64,000 nt of DNA from an uncultured Eubacteriales bacterium (GTDB taxonomy: Bacteria > Bacillota > Clostridia > Monoglobales > Monoglobaceae). Every line of letters begins with the position of its first letter. Positions within the stretch are counted from its first letter, which is position 1. This document shows, piece after piece, positions 1 through 9,767 of this stretch. Made by a program: the position numbers and the translations under genes. The stretch is from assembly GCA_958352815.1 (NCBI GenBank), contig CATWQA010000004.1:45741-109740 (forward strand), given 5' to 3'. The notes beneath the pieces are model-generated. The model was not told the DNA's origin, ran no database searches, and saw only the letters and a list, made by a program, of their open reading frames with translations.

Positions 1-47
1 ATAGATTTTAACCCCATCTGGACCTGTTAATATGTTTTAAAATAGCT

Positions 48-93
48 TATAATATTGTTAAAATAAATAAAACCTAAAAAAGGAGGAGCAGAA
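48..93 (+). promoter_or_regulatory. Likely -10 box and ribosome-binding site of the GH95-pectinesterase gene
   Basis: A consensus TATAAT lies at 48-53, and a strong AGGAGG (81-86) sits 7 bases before the ATG at 94. The matching -35 (TGTTAA at 25-30) is poor, so the promoter may need an activator or may be misplaced. The RBS is clear and fixes the start codon. Confidence 0.5.
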
Positions 94-3000
94 ATGTTAA
101 AAAGAATAGGTTCATTGGTGCTAAGCGCCGTAATGCTGGCGACGGGGTTTACCGGCGTTTATGCAGCCGCACCGGAACAGGAGGAGGACGGCGTGTCTAT
201 AGCAGCCTTTAAGGGCTTTGACCCTGAAACCACCCTGTGGACGGATAATCACATTGAGAACGTTCTCAAAGAGGGCGGAATTTACGAGACCATGAAGGAC
301 GTTGACCCCAACGCCAGTAAGGACGATAATACTACCAAGATTCAGAAGCCCTATGAAAAGAGCGGAGTAAACTTTACGGGCTGGGGCTACAGCGAGTATA
401 TCTGGACAAACGGATACCCCGTAGGCAACGGACGTATGGCGAGCATGGTTGCCGGAGGTATAGACAACGAGGTTATCCAGATAAACGAGGATACCTGCTG
501 GGACGGCGGCCCTTACGGAACATTGGTTGACGAGGAGGGAAACACCCTTACAACCGTTGAGCAGACCAGAGACGCAGGTAAGATTTTCGGAACGAATATG
601 ACAAGCGGAAGCGTTAAGGACAACTGGAAGTTCTACAGAGGCGCCAATGAGGACGGAACCCCTGCCGAAATCGGTTCGGCGGACGCGATTGTGGGCGACG
701 AGGAGTTCAGAACAAACTTCCCCGCCTTTAAAAACAAGAGCATTTCATATCAGGCGCTTAATATTAATAACGCAAAGTCAACCTCTGCCGTTCAGGACAG
801 ATGGAACCTTCACGGCATGGTTGAGACTCAGTTTTTGGGCAACCCCACAGGTCAGAGAGCTTACAAGTCCTTTGTTGAGCTGTATCTGGACTTTGGGCAT
901 AAGCATGACTATGCCACAAACTATACAAAGAGCCTTGACATGACAACGGGTATTGTCACTGTTGATTATGACTACATGGACATGAACGACAAGACCAAAA
1001 AGCACTTTACAAGAGAGACCTTTGCCAGCTATCCGGATCAGGCGGTTGTTACCCATGTAACCTCCGACAGTCCTCTTGACTTCACGGCGGAGCTTCATAC
1101 ATACCACAACCAGGACGGATATTATAAATTCGAAAAGGTAAGCGATAAGCAGGTAAAGGTAACCGCTTCGGTTTATAACGGAAACAAGAATAACAACATA
1201 GGCAGAATAAACGCCATCAGATTTGAGGCTGATATGCTGCTGGACGGCGACGGAACATTCTCGGTTTCCGAGGACAACACAACGGTCAGCGTTCAGGGCG
1301 GATATGAGGCGACAATCTACGTTGTGGGTGCGACAAACTATGTTGACTACAAGACCCTTGACAACTCAAAGCCCGCGGCGGACTGCGCAAAGTATATTGC
1401 AAACATTCAGAGCAAGACCTATGAGACTATTCTGATGAGACATATTGAGGACTTTACCGAGCAGTTCAGATCCTCAAGCCTCACTTTGGAAAACATCAAC
1501 GGCGTTGATAACTATGACGTGCCCACAGAAAAGCGTGTCCGCAAGGACGTAAAGGGCAAGTCTGGCTATACGGTAGGCTCCGGCGCGAACCTGAGCAACG
1601 CCAACAGCGCAGGGGTTAAGACCACCTATCAGGACGGAGATAACCAGCTGGCAACACTTGAGTTTAACTACGGAAAGTACATGATGATTTCCGGCGCAAG
1701 AGACGAGAGAACAGCGGACGAGTGCCTCGAGGGAGACATTGAAATACCCATGAGCCAGCCTCTTAACCTGACTGGTAAGTGGAACGCTGCCATGTCGGCA
1801 GGCTGGAACGGCAAGTATACAATCAATATTAACACCGAGATGAACTACTGGGCTGCTCAGCCTCTCAATATCGGCGACAGCGAAAAGACACTTATCGACA
1901 CCTTTGCCGATTTGGCGGCGAGCGGAAGCATAACCGCCGATTATCAATACGCTATAGGTGACAGCTCAACCTATCAGCCCGGAGACCCCTGGGTTATGCA
2001 CCACAACTACGACCTGTGGAGAGGAACTCAGCCTATAGATAACGCAACGGCAGGTCTGTGGCCTACGGGCGGAGCATGGCTCTTAGACCACGCTTGGCAG
2101 TACTATAAGTTCAACCTTGATGAAGAATACCTGGCTGAAATATACCCCTACATGGTCGGCGCAGCAAAGTTCTTTACGGAATTTTTGGTTGTTGACCCCA
2201 AGACGGGATATTTGATTACGGCGGCTTCCTGCTCTCCCGAGCAGGGCGGAGTTCAGCCCGGCCCCGCAATGGACACACAGATTATAAGAAACCTGTACGA
2301 CATGGTTCAGCAGGCGTCTGAAATCCTGGGCAAGACCGAGGAGAACGCAGACCTGCTGGCAAAGATTGCCGAGCAGATGCCCTCAACCTATTTGGCAGAT
2401 GAAAAGGGTAAGGTGGCTCCCAATCTTATTGACTCAAGCGGATATATTAAGGAATGGGTTCGCGGCGACGTTAGCTTTGACTTCTCGGAGAAGTCGGACG
2501 GCAGCGGCAAGTATAAGATTGAAAATATCTTTAACCCAAGTGAAAAGACAGACAGCATAAGCGAGCATGAGGCGTCCAATACATCAGGTCACAGACATAT
2601 GTCTCACCTGTGGGAGCTGTTCCCCGGAACACACCTGAGCGCCTACAGCGAGGACGCCAACGAGCAGAAGATTTATAAGGCGTTTACCGATACGCTGACA
2701 AAGACAAAGAGACTCGACGCAGACGGAAAGGGCTGGAGCCTTGCATGGAGAATGAACCTGCTGGCAAGAGCTCTGGACGGCGATAACGCTTCAAAGAAGC
2801 TTGAGCAGTTGTTCGTGTGCCGTACGGCTCCCAACCTGCTTGACGAGCACCCCGACTTCCAGATTGACGGAAACTACGGCGCAACATCGGGTATAACAGA
2901 GATGCTGCTCCAGAGCCATGACGGAAACATTAACATTCTTCCCGCTCTGCCGAGCAAGTGGAAGGCAGGTCAGTTTAACGACTTCCGCGCAAGAGGCGAC

Positions 3001-6000
3001 GTGGGCGTTAGCGCAAAGTGGAGCAACGGAAAGCTTGAAAAGGCTGAATTGAAGCCCGAAAACAGCGGTGATATTAACCTTATCGTTTCGGATATAGCAA
3101 AGGCAAAGATAACGGACAGCAAGGGCAATGCCGTTACGGCAACGCTCAATTCCGCAGGCACAATACTGACCTTCAGCGCAGTGGGCGGCGAGACCTATAC
3201 GGTTGCATACGGCACAGTTGCAGATGAGGACGAGTTTGAAATCGAGAGAGCGGAGTACGTAGACGGAGCTCTGTACGTACAGGTTAAGTACAGCGGCATG
3301 GAGTCTAACCCCTCTGCGGCTCTCAAGGCTGAAATCATGAACGAAAGCGGAGCGGTTTCTGAGACAAAGACCTATCCCGTTGCTGCATCAACCGTTGTAA
3401 GAACCGACATTGCAGCTCCCGCAGGCGGCTCGGTTAAGCTGACAATTGTCAGCACAGAGACAGGAGAAGCTCTCAGCGGGTCGGTAACGGCTCCCTATGC
3501 GGCGGAGGGCGCGGCAACAATGAAGCCCGACCCCACGGCGCAGCCCACAATCGACCCTGACGCAACACCTACGCCCAGCCCGTCACCCTCACCCACCCCG
3601 GTTCCCCTTCCGGATTACTGGAACTGCTCAAGCGCAGACGCAAGCAAGAAAGCAGGGGATGCGGTTATGAAGAACATGACCCTTATGTTTGACGTAACGG
3701 CAAGCGGCAGCGCAAAGGTGACTATTGACGGCAAGAGCTTTACCAATTATATTTCCCATAAAACCGATAACGGAAGCTGGTCAAACGGAGTGGGCTCCGG
3801 CGCAGCCTTTAAGTATGTAGCGGACAGATACGGCAAGCTGACGGTTTACGTATGCGACCTGGGCGGCGCAACGTACGAAGGTGACCAGATTATTAAAGAG
3901 GGTAAGGAGCTTTGTATAACTAAGGAGGGCGTTTCGAATCATAAGCAGAATGTTCCGGGAGAATCTGCATATTATAGAAACAACGCAAATGGCTCTATTG
4001 ATACCTCTATCAGCCTTGACGTAGCTCCCGGAGAGACCTACTACGCATATGTTGCAGGCTCAAAGGGCAGATTTGTGGGCGCTGCATTCGAAGCCTCCGC
4101 AGACCAGCCCACCGCAACACCGAGCTCAGACTACGATTATCAAATCAACAGCGCATATTTTGACAATGACGGCAAGCTCAACGTTGACTATACCTACACA
4201 GGAGCAGAGGCAGAGCCCAAGGCGGTTCTGATTGCGGCAGCCTATGATGCTGAGGAGGCTCTCGTATCCTCTCAGACCTATGACATAAGCGGCACGGATA
4301 AGGCGGTTCTTGACGGCTTTGCTAAGCCCGAGGACGGAAATACGGTTGTTTATATTTGGGACAGCATGTCCTCAATGCAGCCCCTCAGCGCAAAGACGGC
4401 GGTTTCAGACCAAGCTCCGGCAGAGCCTACCCCGACGTCCACTGCTGCGCCTACTCAAACTCCTGTGCCCACAGCACCTGCGGACAGCGGTGTGTATATA
4501 GGCGATACCAAGTATGCCACGGTGATGGAGGCGGTAAACGCAGCGGCAGCGATTAATCCCTCAAGCGAGGAGAACAGAGTATATATTGACGTTATGCCCG
4601 GAACCTATCGGGAGCAGGTCGTTGTAAAAACGCCCTACGTAACCATCAGGAAGATGCCCGGAACAGAGGGAGAAGCAAAGCTGACATGGTACTACGGCTT
4701 AGGCTCACTTTATGACAGCTGTAACTCAAGCGGTTACTATGACCCAAGCGTAATAGGCGACGGCGAGGCGTACGGCCCCAAGGATTGGGGCCCTGCCCTC
4801 AAGGTCGATAAGAGCGCAACGGCGTTTACGGCGGAAAATCTGAAAATAGAGAACTCTTATAATGCATACTACACTCAGGAGGAATTGACGGATATTATGG
4901 GAGTTGACCCTGATACGAATAACAGTAACTTCCACCGTCTTGACTGGATAAAGGAGCAGATTGCAGCAGGAAAGAGCGACAGCGAAATAAACACTTACCT
5001 GCAAAGCCGCCAAGATATAACCTATATGGGCGTGAAAGCAAGCCCCAGAGAGCGTTGTGCCGCTCTCCACTGCTCGGCGGATAAGGCGCAGTTTATAGGC
5101 TGCGAGATTATGTCAACTCAGGATACTATCGGCATAAACACGGGCAGAATGTACTTTAAGGATTGTAAATTGGGCGGAACAACCGACTATATCTGCGGCA
5201 GCGCCACGGCGGTGTTTGACAGCTGCGAGCTGTTTGTTAACGCAGGAGGCGGCGGCGACTCCGCAACAATCACGGCTCCCAGCAACCCTGCCGAGTCCGA
5301 TGGCTACCTGTTCTATAACTGCCATGTTACGGGCACAAGCCTGGCGCAGGCGGGCAACCTCGGCAGACCCTGGAGCGGCGTTAATGCCGGCGCAAGCTAT
5401 ATTAACACTAAGATTGACTACCTCAGCGGAAGCACGTCAAGCCTGCTGATTTCAAACAAAGGCTGGACAGATATGGGCGGTGTTAAGCCTGAGGAAGCCC
5501 GCTTCCGTGAGTATGGAAGCGTAAAGGCCGACGGCAGCGCGGTAGATACCTCAGGCCGTCCCAAGGGAACTCTCCTTGACCAATGGACAATGCTCAGATA
5601 TAATCCGCTGGTATTCACTCAGGGTACAGACGGCTGGGACCCTGCGGGATTGACTTCGGTATATGAGGGCGTTAACAGTGTCATAAACGCAACAAATATT
5701 GACACAAGCGACGGCACGGTTAACGAAATCAGCCTGCCTCAGGCTCCGAGCGGATATGAATTCAAGTGGGAAAGCGACAGCGAGTTCGCAACCGTAAACG
5801 GGGATAAGCTCACCCTTATTCGCCCGGCGTACGGAGAAAGCCCCATAAAGGCAAGCGTTAAGCTGTACGTAAGACAGAATGACAATGCCGAAATCGGCGG
5901 TGAGAAGTCGATTGTCTTTGAAATCCAGCCCACTCAGGATACGGAGAATGTGTTCACCGTAAACGGAACCGTTACCCTGTCATCGGCAAGCGATGAGGCG

Positions 6001-6981
6001 CAGACGGTTAAGGTTGAGTTTAAGAAGGGCGAAGCGGTAATCAAGACGGTTAACGTTGAAATCCCCGCAGGTCAGACCTCTCAGGCGTATACCGCTGAAT
6101 ATATTCCCGTGGGAACCTATACGGCGGTGGCTTCAACCCTGAACGCAAGCTATAACATCGAGAGCCCCACTGCAGAAATATCAGGCGCAAAGGGCGACGC
6201 AAAGACCTTCGATGTCAGCGTTAAAAAGATGCGGAGCATAGTGGTGGAAAGCCCCGACTTTGACGGAGCGGGCTACACCCCCTCAATCACATCTGCATCA
6301 GGCTTCTCGGCAGAAGTTTATACAGCAACAGGCAGCGAGACCGCAAACCTGGGCGCAGGCAATAAGGTCTACAAGCTGACAAAGGCTGAGGGCTCAAAGG
6401 TTGCGGCAAAGACAGGCGTAAGCTTTAACTTAAAGTCAATGATGCCGAGCGGCACAAGCCTTGCCAATACAAAGACAATACGCATGAGCTTTGACTTCCT
6501 TATGGAGTCAACGGACCTCTATCCTTCGGAGTATTCATACTTTGATTTGGCAACAAGCACCTCAAACGCAGGCAAGAACGATAAGGATATGACCAGATTT
6601 GTTCGCTGGGGAGTTCATCAGGGCTGGGGACAGTTTAATATGTTCACCGCTGCCAATAACAGAGTAAACGGTGACAAGACCCAGTTCGATAAGAACAACA
6701 ACATGGCAAACCGCTGGTACAGAATTGTGGCGGATATAGATTTGGAGACAAACACCATAACCTCAACCCTGTATGACAGGGATAAGGATATGGAAATCCT
6801 CAACGGCAAGCCCTTTACCATAGCGGCTCCCGATGATGAGGGAAGCAACCCCAACTATCCCACGAATATAGACCTGAATAATTTGTACTTCAATATCTAT
6901 ATGGATAAGAATGCAAATACCACCAACAAGATGGAATATTATATTGATAATATCACCCTTGAGTATCAGGACTATGAATAA
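94..6981 (+). CDS. Secreted multidomain carbohydrase: GH95 alpha-fucosidase/galactosidase-type domain fused to a CE8 pectinesterase domain
   Basis: A 2295-residue exported protein. Residues 1-25 form a signal peptide (basic start, hydrophobic core, AxA-like end). Residues ~95-1000 match glycoside hydrolase family 95: the N-terminal NGYPVGNGRM and INEDTCWDGGP motifs, NINTEMNYW near 580, SPE with the presumed general acid E716, and QIDGNYG with D925. A Pro/Thr linker (~1143-1175) leads to two beta-rich modules (~1175-1440) I cannot assign, then a second Pro/Thr linker (~1443-1466). Residues ~1467-1850 are a CE8 pectin methylesterase, with QDT (Q1676, D1677), TDYICGSA (nucleophile D1698) and LGRPW (R1758). 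The last ~420 residues look like an Ig-like domain and a concanavalin-like module. From family knowledge, GH95 removes alpha-1,2-L-fucose or L-galactose and CE8 demethylates homogalacturonan, so side-chain trimming and demethylation of plant cell-wall polymers is inferred. No dockerin or sortase motif is visible. Confidence 0.9.
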   Translation: MLKRIGSLVLSAVMLATGFTGVYAAAPEQEEDGVSIAAFKGFDPETTLWTDNHIENVLKEGGIYETMKDVDPNASKDDNTTKIQKPYEKSGVNFTGWGYSEYIWTNGYPVGNGRMASMVAGGIDNEVIQINEDTCWDGGPYGTLVDEEGNTLTTVEQTRDAGKIFGTNMTSGSVKDNWKFYRGANEDGTPAEIGSADAIVGDEEFRTNFPAFKNKSISYQALNINNAKSTSAVQDRWNLHGMVETQFLGNPTGQRAYKSFVELYLDFGHKHDYATNYTKSLDMTTGIVTVDYDYMDMNDKTKKHFTRETFASYPDQAVVTHVTSDSPLDFTAELHTYHNQDGYYKFEKVSDKQVKVTASVYNGNKNNNIGRINAIRFEADMLLDGDGTFSVSEDNTTVSVQGGYEATIYVVGATNYVDYKTLDNSKPAADCAKYIANIQSKTYETILMRHIEDFTEQFRSSSLTLENINGVDNYDVPTEKRVRKDVKGKSGYTVGSGANLSNANSAGVKTTYQDGDNQLATLEFNYGKYMMISGARDERTADECLEGDIEIPMSQPLNLTGKWNAAMSAGWNGKYTININTEMNYWAAQPLNIGDSEKTLIDTFADLAASGSITADYQYAIGDSSTYQPGDPWVMHHNYDLWRGTQPIDNATAGLWPTGGAWLLDHAWQYYKFNLDEEYLAEIYPYMVGAAKFFTEFLVVDPKTGYLITAASCSPEQGGVQPGPAMDTQIIRNLYDMVQQASEILGKTEENADLLAKIAEQMPSTYLADEKGKVAPNLIDSSGYIKEWVRGDVSFDFSEKSDGSGKYKIENIFNPSEKTDSISEHEASNTSGHRHMSHLWELFPGTHLSAYSEDANEQKIYKAFTDTLTKTKRLDADGKGWSLAWRMNLLARALDGDNASKKLEQLFVCRTAPNLLDEHPDFQIDGNYGATSGITEMLLQSHDGNINILPALPSKWKAGQFNDFRARGDVGVSAKWSNGKLEKAELKPENSGDINLIVSDIAKAKITDSKGNAVTATLNSAGTILTFSAVGGETYTVAYGTVADEDEFEIERAEYVDGALYVQVKYSGMESNPSAALKAEIMNESGAVSETKTYPVAASTVVRTDIAAPAGGSVKLTIVSTETGEALSGSVTAPYAAEGAATMKPDPTAQPTIDPDATPTPSPSPSPTPVPLPDYWNCSSADASKKAGDAVMKNMTLMFDVTASGSAKVTIDGKSFTNYISHKTDNGSWSNGVGSGAAFKYVADRYGKLTVYVCDLGGATYEGDQIIKEGKELCITKEGVSNHKQNVPGESAYYRNNANGSIDTSISLDVAPGETYYAYVAGSKGRFVGAAFEASADQPTATPSSDYDYQINSAYFDNDGKLNVDYTYTGAEAEPKAVLIAAAYDAEEALVSSQTYDISGTDKAVLDGFAKPEDGNTVVYIWDSMSSMQPLSAKTAVSDQAPAEPTPTSTAAPTQTPVPTAPADSGVYIGDTKYATVMEAVNAAAAINPSSEENRVYIDVMPGTYREQVVVKTPYVTIRKMPGTEGEAKLTWYYGLGSLYDSCNSSGYYDPSVIGDGEAYGPKDWGPALKVDKSATAFTAENLKIENSYNAYYTQEELTDIMGVDPDTNNSNFHRLDWIKEQIAAGKSDSEINTYLQSRQDITYMGVKASPRERCAALHCSADKAQFIGCEIMSTQDTIGINTGRMYFKDCKLGGTTDYICGSATAVFDSCELFVNAGGGGDSATITAPSNPAESDGYLFYNCHVTGTSLAQAGNLGRPWSGVNAGASYINTKIDYLSGSTSSLLISNKGWTDMGGVKPEEARFREYGSVKADGSAVDTSGRPKGTLLDQWTMLRYNPLVFTQGTDGWDPAGLTSVYEGVNSVINATNIDTSDGTVNEISLPQAPSGYEFKWESDSEFATVNGDKLTLIRPAYGESPIKASVKLYVRQNDNAEIGGEKSIVFEIQPTQDTENVFTVNGTVTLSSASDEAQTVKVEFKKGEAVIKTVNVEIPAGQTSQAYTAEYIPVGTYTAVASTLNASYNIESPTAEISGAKGDAKTFDVSVKKMRSIVVESPDFDGAGYTPSITSASGFSAEVYTATGSETANLGAGNKVYKLTKAEGSKVAAKTGVSFNLKSMMPSGTSLANTKTIRMSFDFLMESTDLYPSEYSYFDLATSTSNAGKNDKDMTRFVRWGVHQGWGQFNMFTAANNRVNGDKTQFDKNNNMANRWYRIVADIDLETNTITSTLYDRDKDMEILNGKPFTIAAPDDEGSNPNYPTNIDLNNLYFNIYMDKNANTTNKMEYYIDNITLEYQDYE

Positions 6982-7016
6982 ATTTTAAATCTAAAATTTA
7001 TAGATTTCTTCCCAAA

Positions 7017-7046
7017 ACGAAAAGACGGGTAACCCCCGTCTTTTTG
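7017..7046 (+). terminator. Rho-independent terminator of the GH95-CE8 gene
   Basis: AAAAGACGGG and CCCGTCTTTTT form a stem separated by a few bases, ending in a T tract about 35 bases after the stop codon. Confidence 0.85.
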
Positions 7047-7064
7047 TGTCTTTCTAAGTTTAAC

Positions 7065-7421
7065 ATGAATAATATAAATGCCCAAAAAGAGTTTATGCTT
7101 GCAGAAATCCCGTCGGACGCAGATAATGTATGCATAAAAGGAGTTAATGTTGACGAAAACTCAATTAATGATGACAGTAATCCCCAAAGTAAAGTAAAGG
7201 AAAGTAAAGTAAATAAAAGTAAAGAAAATGAAAATACAGTAAATGAAAATACAGTAAATGAAAATAAAGAAAATAATATTAAAATAAATAATAATAGAGA
7301 AGAAGAGATTAAAGAAAATAATATTACAGAAGATAAAAGTATAGAAAAGAATGGTACCCCTATAAGTACCAATGAGGGTACTTATAAGGATACCTATCCT
7401 AAACCTCAATCAGAAAAATAA
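7065..7421 (+). CDS. Low-complexity Asn/Lys/Glu-rich open frame, possibly a gene fragment
   Basis: An open frame of about 118 residues from ATG 7065; an upstream TTG at 7044 lies inside the preceding terminator. The first ~35 residues are ordinary in composition; the rest is almost entirely N, K, E, V and S, coded by AT-rich DNA that includes a 15-bp tandem repeat. Similar KESK/NEN-type linkers occur between the domains of phage replisome-organiser (DnaD/DnaT-like) proteins, so this may be the linker of a lost phage gene. No RBS is obvious and no functional domain is visible. It may not be a real gene. Confidence 0.25.
   Translation: MNNINAQKEFMLAEIPSDADNVCIKGVNVDENSINDDSNPQSKVKESKVNKSKENENTVNENTVNENKENNIKINNNREEEIKENNITEDKSIEKNGTPISTNEGTYKDTYPKPQSEK
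7230..7274 (+). repeat. Tandem 15-bp repeat inside the low-complexity frame
   Basis: The unit GAAAATACAGTAAAT occurs perfectly at 7230-7244 and 7245-7259, followed by a degenerate third copy. It encodes the repeating ENTVN residues. Confidence 0.8.
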
Positions 7422-7685
7422 AAAGTAATAATTCTTTATCAAAGCAGACGAACTCAGATATATGCAGCCATATAATTTGTAGGGGGCGGATTCCTATACG
7501 CCCCGCCAAGTACCCAACGGGTTTAACCATGTAACCGGAATAGTCATTCAATAAGCAAATCAAATATTCGTAGGGCGCCATTTATTGCGCCCGTCGTATA
7601 AAGTGACGGTCAACGCTGTATTGTACGGATTTCGGACTTATTTAAATTATAATCCCTGTTAATTTATATACTCACATTGGTGTGT

Positions 7686-7817
7686 CTGTCGCCCGCCCTG
7701 TTGCGCTCTGTCAGCAACAACTTAGGTCTATTATTGACATTGCATACTTTGTGCAAACTGAAATAATATGAGCCGTCCCACTTCAAAGAAGTGGGGTCAC
7801 AGCCGCCCTCCTCCCCA
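7686..7817 (-). repeat. Intergenic module shared with 42620-42748 in opposite orientation
   Basis: Shares with the reverse complement of 42620-42748 the order GTCGCCCGCCC, AACTTAGGT, TTATTGACATTGCATACTTT, GTGCAAA, GAGCCGTCCCACTTCAAA and GTGGGGTCAC, with scattered mismatches. It contains a small hairpin (CCCACTTC/GAAGTGGG). No coding potential is seen. Confidence 0.8.
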
Positions 7818-8061
7818 AACGCACAGTGCGGGCTATTAATTGCAAAGTCTTTTGAAAAGATAATAAAAAATTCCAATAAGCTTACTGTTTTTTTGCAGGG
7901 GTCTTAGGGGATAACGTCCCCTAACTCGTTTCTCCCGGAGGGAGAACGATCTGCGCTCGGGGCGGAGGCGGCGAGCGCAACTGGGTGGGCGAATGGTTTC
8001 AAAGGCAAAGCCTTTATCAAAATTATAAGATCACATTTTATCAAATCATTTCGGCAAATTT

Positions 8062-8086
8062 AAAAGCCGGCGGGGTGCCGGCTTTT
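8062..8086 (-). terminator. Terminator of the leuCDB operon
   Basis: A perfect 10-bp stem, AAAAGCCGGC/GCCGGCTTTT with loop GGGGT, about 14 bases after the leuB stop on the minus strand. The flanks are AT-rich on both sides, so it may work bidirectionally. Confidence 0.85.
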
Positions 8087-8099
8087 GATATTTATGAGA

Positions 8100-9179
8100 T
8101 TAACCGATATATTCCGTAATCTTATCGCCCATTTCCTTTGTGCCAAGGAGCTTTCCGCCCTCGTCCATTATATCGGCGGTTCTGTAGCCCTCATTCAGAA
8201 CTCTCGTAACAGCGTCCTCAATCACCTTTGCCTCGGTCAGAAGTCCGAAGCTGTCACGGAGCATCATCGCAACGGACAGGATTGTGGCGATGGGATTTGC
8301 CTTGTTCTGCCCTGCAATGTCGGGTGCGCTGCCGTGGATAGGCTCATACATTCCAAGAGAGCTGTCGCCCAGAGAGGAGGAGGGGAGCATTCCGATAGAG
8401 CCTGTTGTCATGCTTGCCTCATCGGACAAAATGTCGCCGAACATGTTCTCGGTTACTATAACGTCAAACTGGGCAGGGTTTCTCACAAGCTGCATTGCGC
8501 AGTTGTCAACCAGCATGTCCGAATATTCCACCTCGGGATATTCCTCTGCCAGCTTATGCATTGTCTCTCTCCACAGACGGGAGGTTTCGATAACGTTTGC
8601 CTTGTCAACGCTGGTTACCTTTTTCCTGTCCCGCTTCATGGCAAGCTCAAAGGCAACGCGGCCTATTCTCTCAATTTCCTTTTCGGAATACTTTAGCTCG
8701 TCATAGGCTTCCTCGCCGTTGTCGCCGCCGCTTCTCCTGCCTCTGTCGCCGAAGTACAGGCCGCCTGTAAGCTCGCGGACGATTACCAGGTCAAGACCGT
8801 CCTTTGAGATCTCGGGCTTTAGGGGGCATGCGTCCGCCAGAGCGTCATGGAGCTTTGCGGGTCTGATATTGGCAAACAGACCAAGCTCGGATCTGAGACC
8901 CAGAAGAGCCTTTTCCGGTCTCAGGTGACCGGGAAGAGTGTCCCACTTGGGGCCGCCTACTGCGCCCAGCAAAACCGAGTCGGACGCCTTTGCTATCTTA
9001 ACAGACTCCTCCGGCAGGGGAACGCCTGTCTCGTCAATGGCGCAGCCGCCTGCGAGAATGTCTGTATACTCAAAGGTGTGCCCATACTTCTCGCCGATTT
9101 TATCCAAAACCTTTTCCGCTTCCGTAACAATTTCGGGGCCTATTCCGTCGCCCTTTACCACTGCTAATTTAATATCCAT
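8100..9179 (-). CDS. leuB: 3-isopropylmalate dehydrogenase
   Basis: A 359-residue cytosolic enzyme that oxidises and decarboxylates 3-isopropylmalate to 2-oxoisocaproate with NAD+; in citramalate-using organisms it also acts on beta-methylmalate. The N-terminus KLAVVKGDGIGPEIV, the LLGAVGGPKWD segment, the substrate-binding arginine region and the DILSDEA and HGSAPDIAGQ motifs are typical of LeuB, and the length is normal. A GGAGG site precedes ATG 9179. It is the last gene of leuC-leuD-leuB, 16 bases after leuD, and ends at a strong terminator. Confidence 0.97.
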   Translation of the reverse strand: MDIKLAVVKGDGIGPEIVTEAEKVLDKIGEKYGHTFEYTDILAGGCAIDETGVPLPEESVKIAKASDSVLLGAVGGPKWDTLPGHLRPEKALLGLRSELGLFANIRPAKLHDALADACPLKPEISKDGLDLVIVRELTGGLYFGDRGRRSGGDNGEEAYDELKYSEKEIERIGRVAFELAMKRDRKKVTSVDKANVIETSRLWRETMHKLAEEYPEVEYSDMLVDNCAMQLVRNPAQFDVIVTENMFGDILSDEASMTTGSIGMLPSSSLGDSSLGMYEPIHGSAPDIAGQNKANPIATILSVAMMLRDSFGLLTEAKVIEDAVTRVLNEGYRTADIMDEGGKLLGTKEMGDKITEYIG

Positions 9180-9195
9180 CTTTATCCTCCGTATT

Positions 9196-9675
9196 TTACT
9201 TTAATGAGTTGAGCAAGCCGTTTTTGTTGATAATTTCCTTTATAAACTCGGGGAACGGCTCCGCCTTAAATTCCTTGCCTGTGGTTATATCCTTGATGAT
9301 ACCCGTGTCAAAATCAACCTCAACCTCATCGCCTGCGTTAATATTTTCCGCCGCCTCTCTGCACTCCATAATGGGCAGACCGATATTTATGGCGTTGCGG
9401 TAGAAAATCCTGGCGAAGGTTGCGGCAATAACGCAGCCGATACCCGAAGCCTTAATGGCAATCGGGGCGTGCTCACGGGAGGAGCCGCAGCCAAAGTTGT
9501 TGTGGGCAACCATAATATCACCCTGTTTAACATTATTAACAAAATCGGCGTCAATATCCTCCATGCAGTGAGCAGCAAGCTCCTTCGGGTCGGAGGAGTT
9601 CAGATACCTTGCCGGAATAATTACGTCTGTATCAACATTGTCCAAATACTTATGGACAGTTCCCATTGCTTTCAT
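9196..9675 (-). CDS. leuD: 3-isopropylmalate dehydratase small subunit
   Basis: A 159-residue swivelling subunit of isopropylmalate isomerase, pairing with LeuC. The motifs DNVDTDVIIPARYLN and GCGSSREHAPIAIKASG are diagnostic. The short length is the clostridial/archaeal-type LeuD rather than the ~200-residue enterobacterial form, matching the short LeuC beside it. ATG 9675 gives the usual MKAxGxVHKY start; ATG 9666 is a less likely alternative. There is a 92-base gap after leuC with no obvious promoter. Confidence 0.96.
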   Translation of the reverse strand: MKAMGTVHKYLDNVDTDVIIPARYLNSSDPKELAAHCMEDIDADFVNNVKQGDIMVAHNNFGCGSSREHAPIAIKASGIGCVIAATFARIFYRNAINIGLPIMECREAAENINAGDEVEVDFDTGIIKDITTGKEFKAEPFPEFIKEIINKNGLLNSLK

Positions 9676-9767
9676 AGTTGTTTCATTGCCTTTCTGCCCA
9701 CATACTGATTAAACCCTGCGCATTCTTACCGTGGGCGGATAAGGCGCGGTGTGACGGTGTTTCATGC

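Larger units (their letters stand above)
7422..8099. repeat. Gene-free intergenic region built from mosaic repeat modules
   Basis: No gene is visible in this 678-base gap. It contains: a palindromic GGGGCG/CGCCCC module at 7479-7505, also found at 26288-26314 and 30710-30736; a ~130-base module at 7686-7817 that recurs inverted at 42620-42748; a block ending in GCGCAACTGGGTGGGCGAAT; and the right half of the 93-bp inverted-repeat element (7995-8022, ending AAAGCCTTTATCAAAA). The leuB terminator lies at its right edge. Confidence 0.75.

Noticed and set aside
8085..9204. Several plus-strand frames of 60-200 codons
   Set aside because: They are antisense shadows of leuB. The minus-strand frame has the conserved motifs and an RBS.
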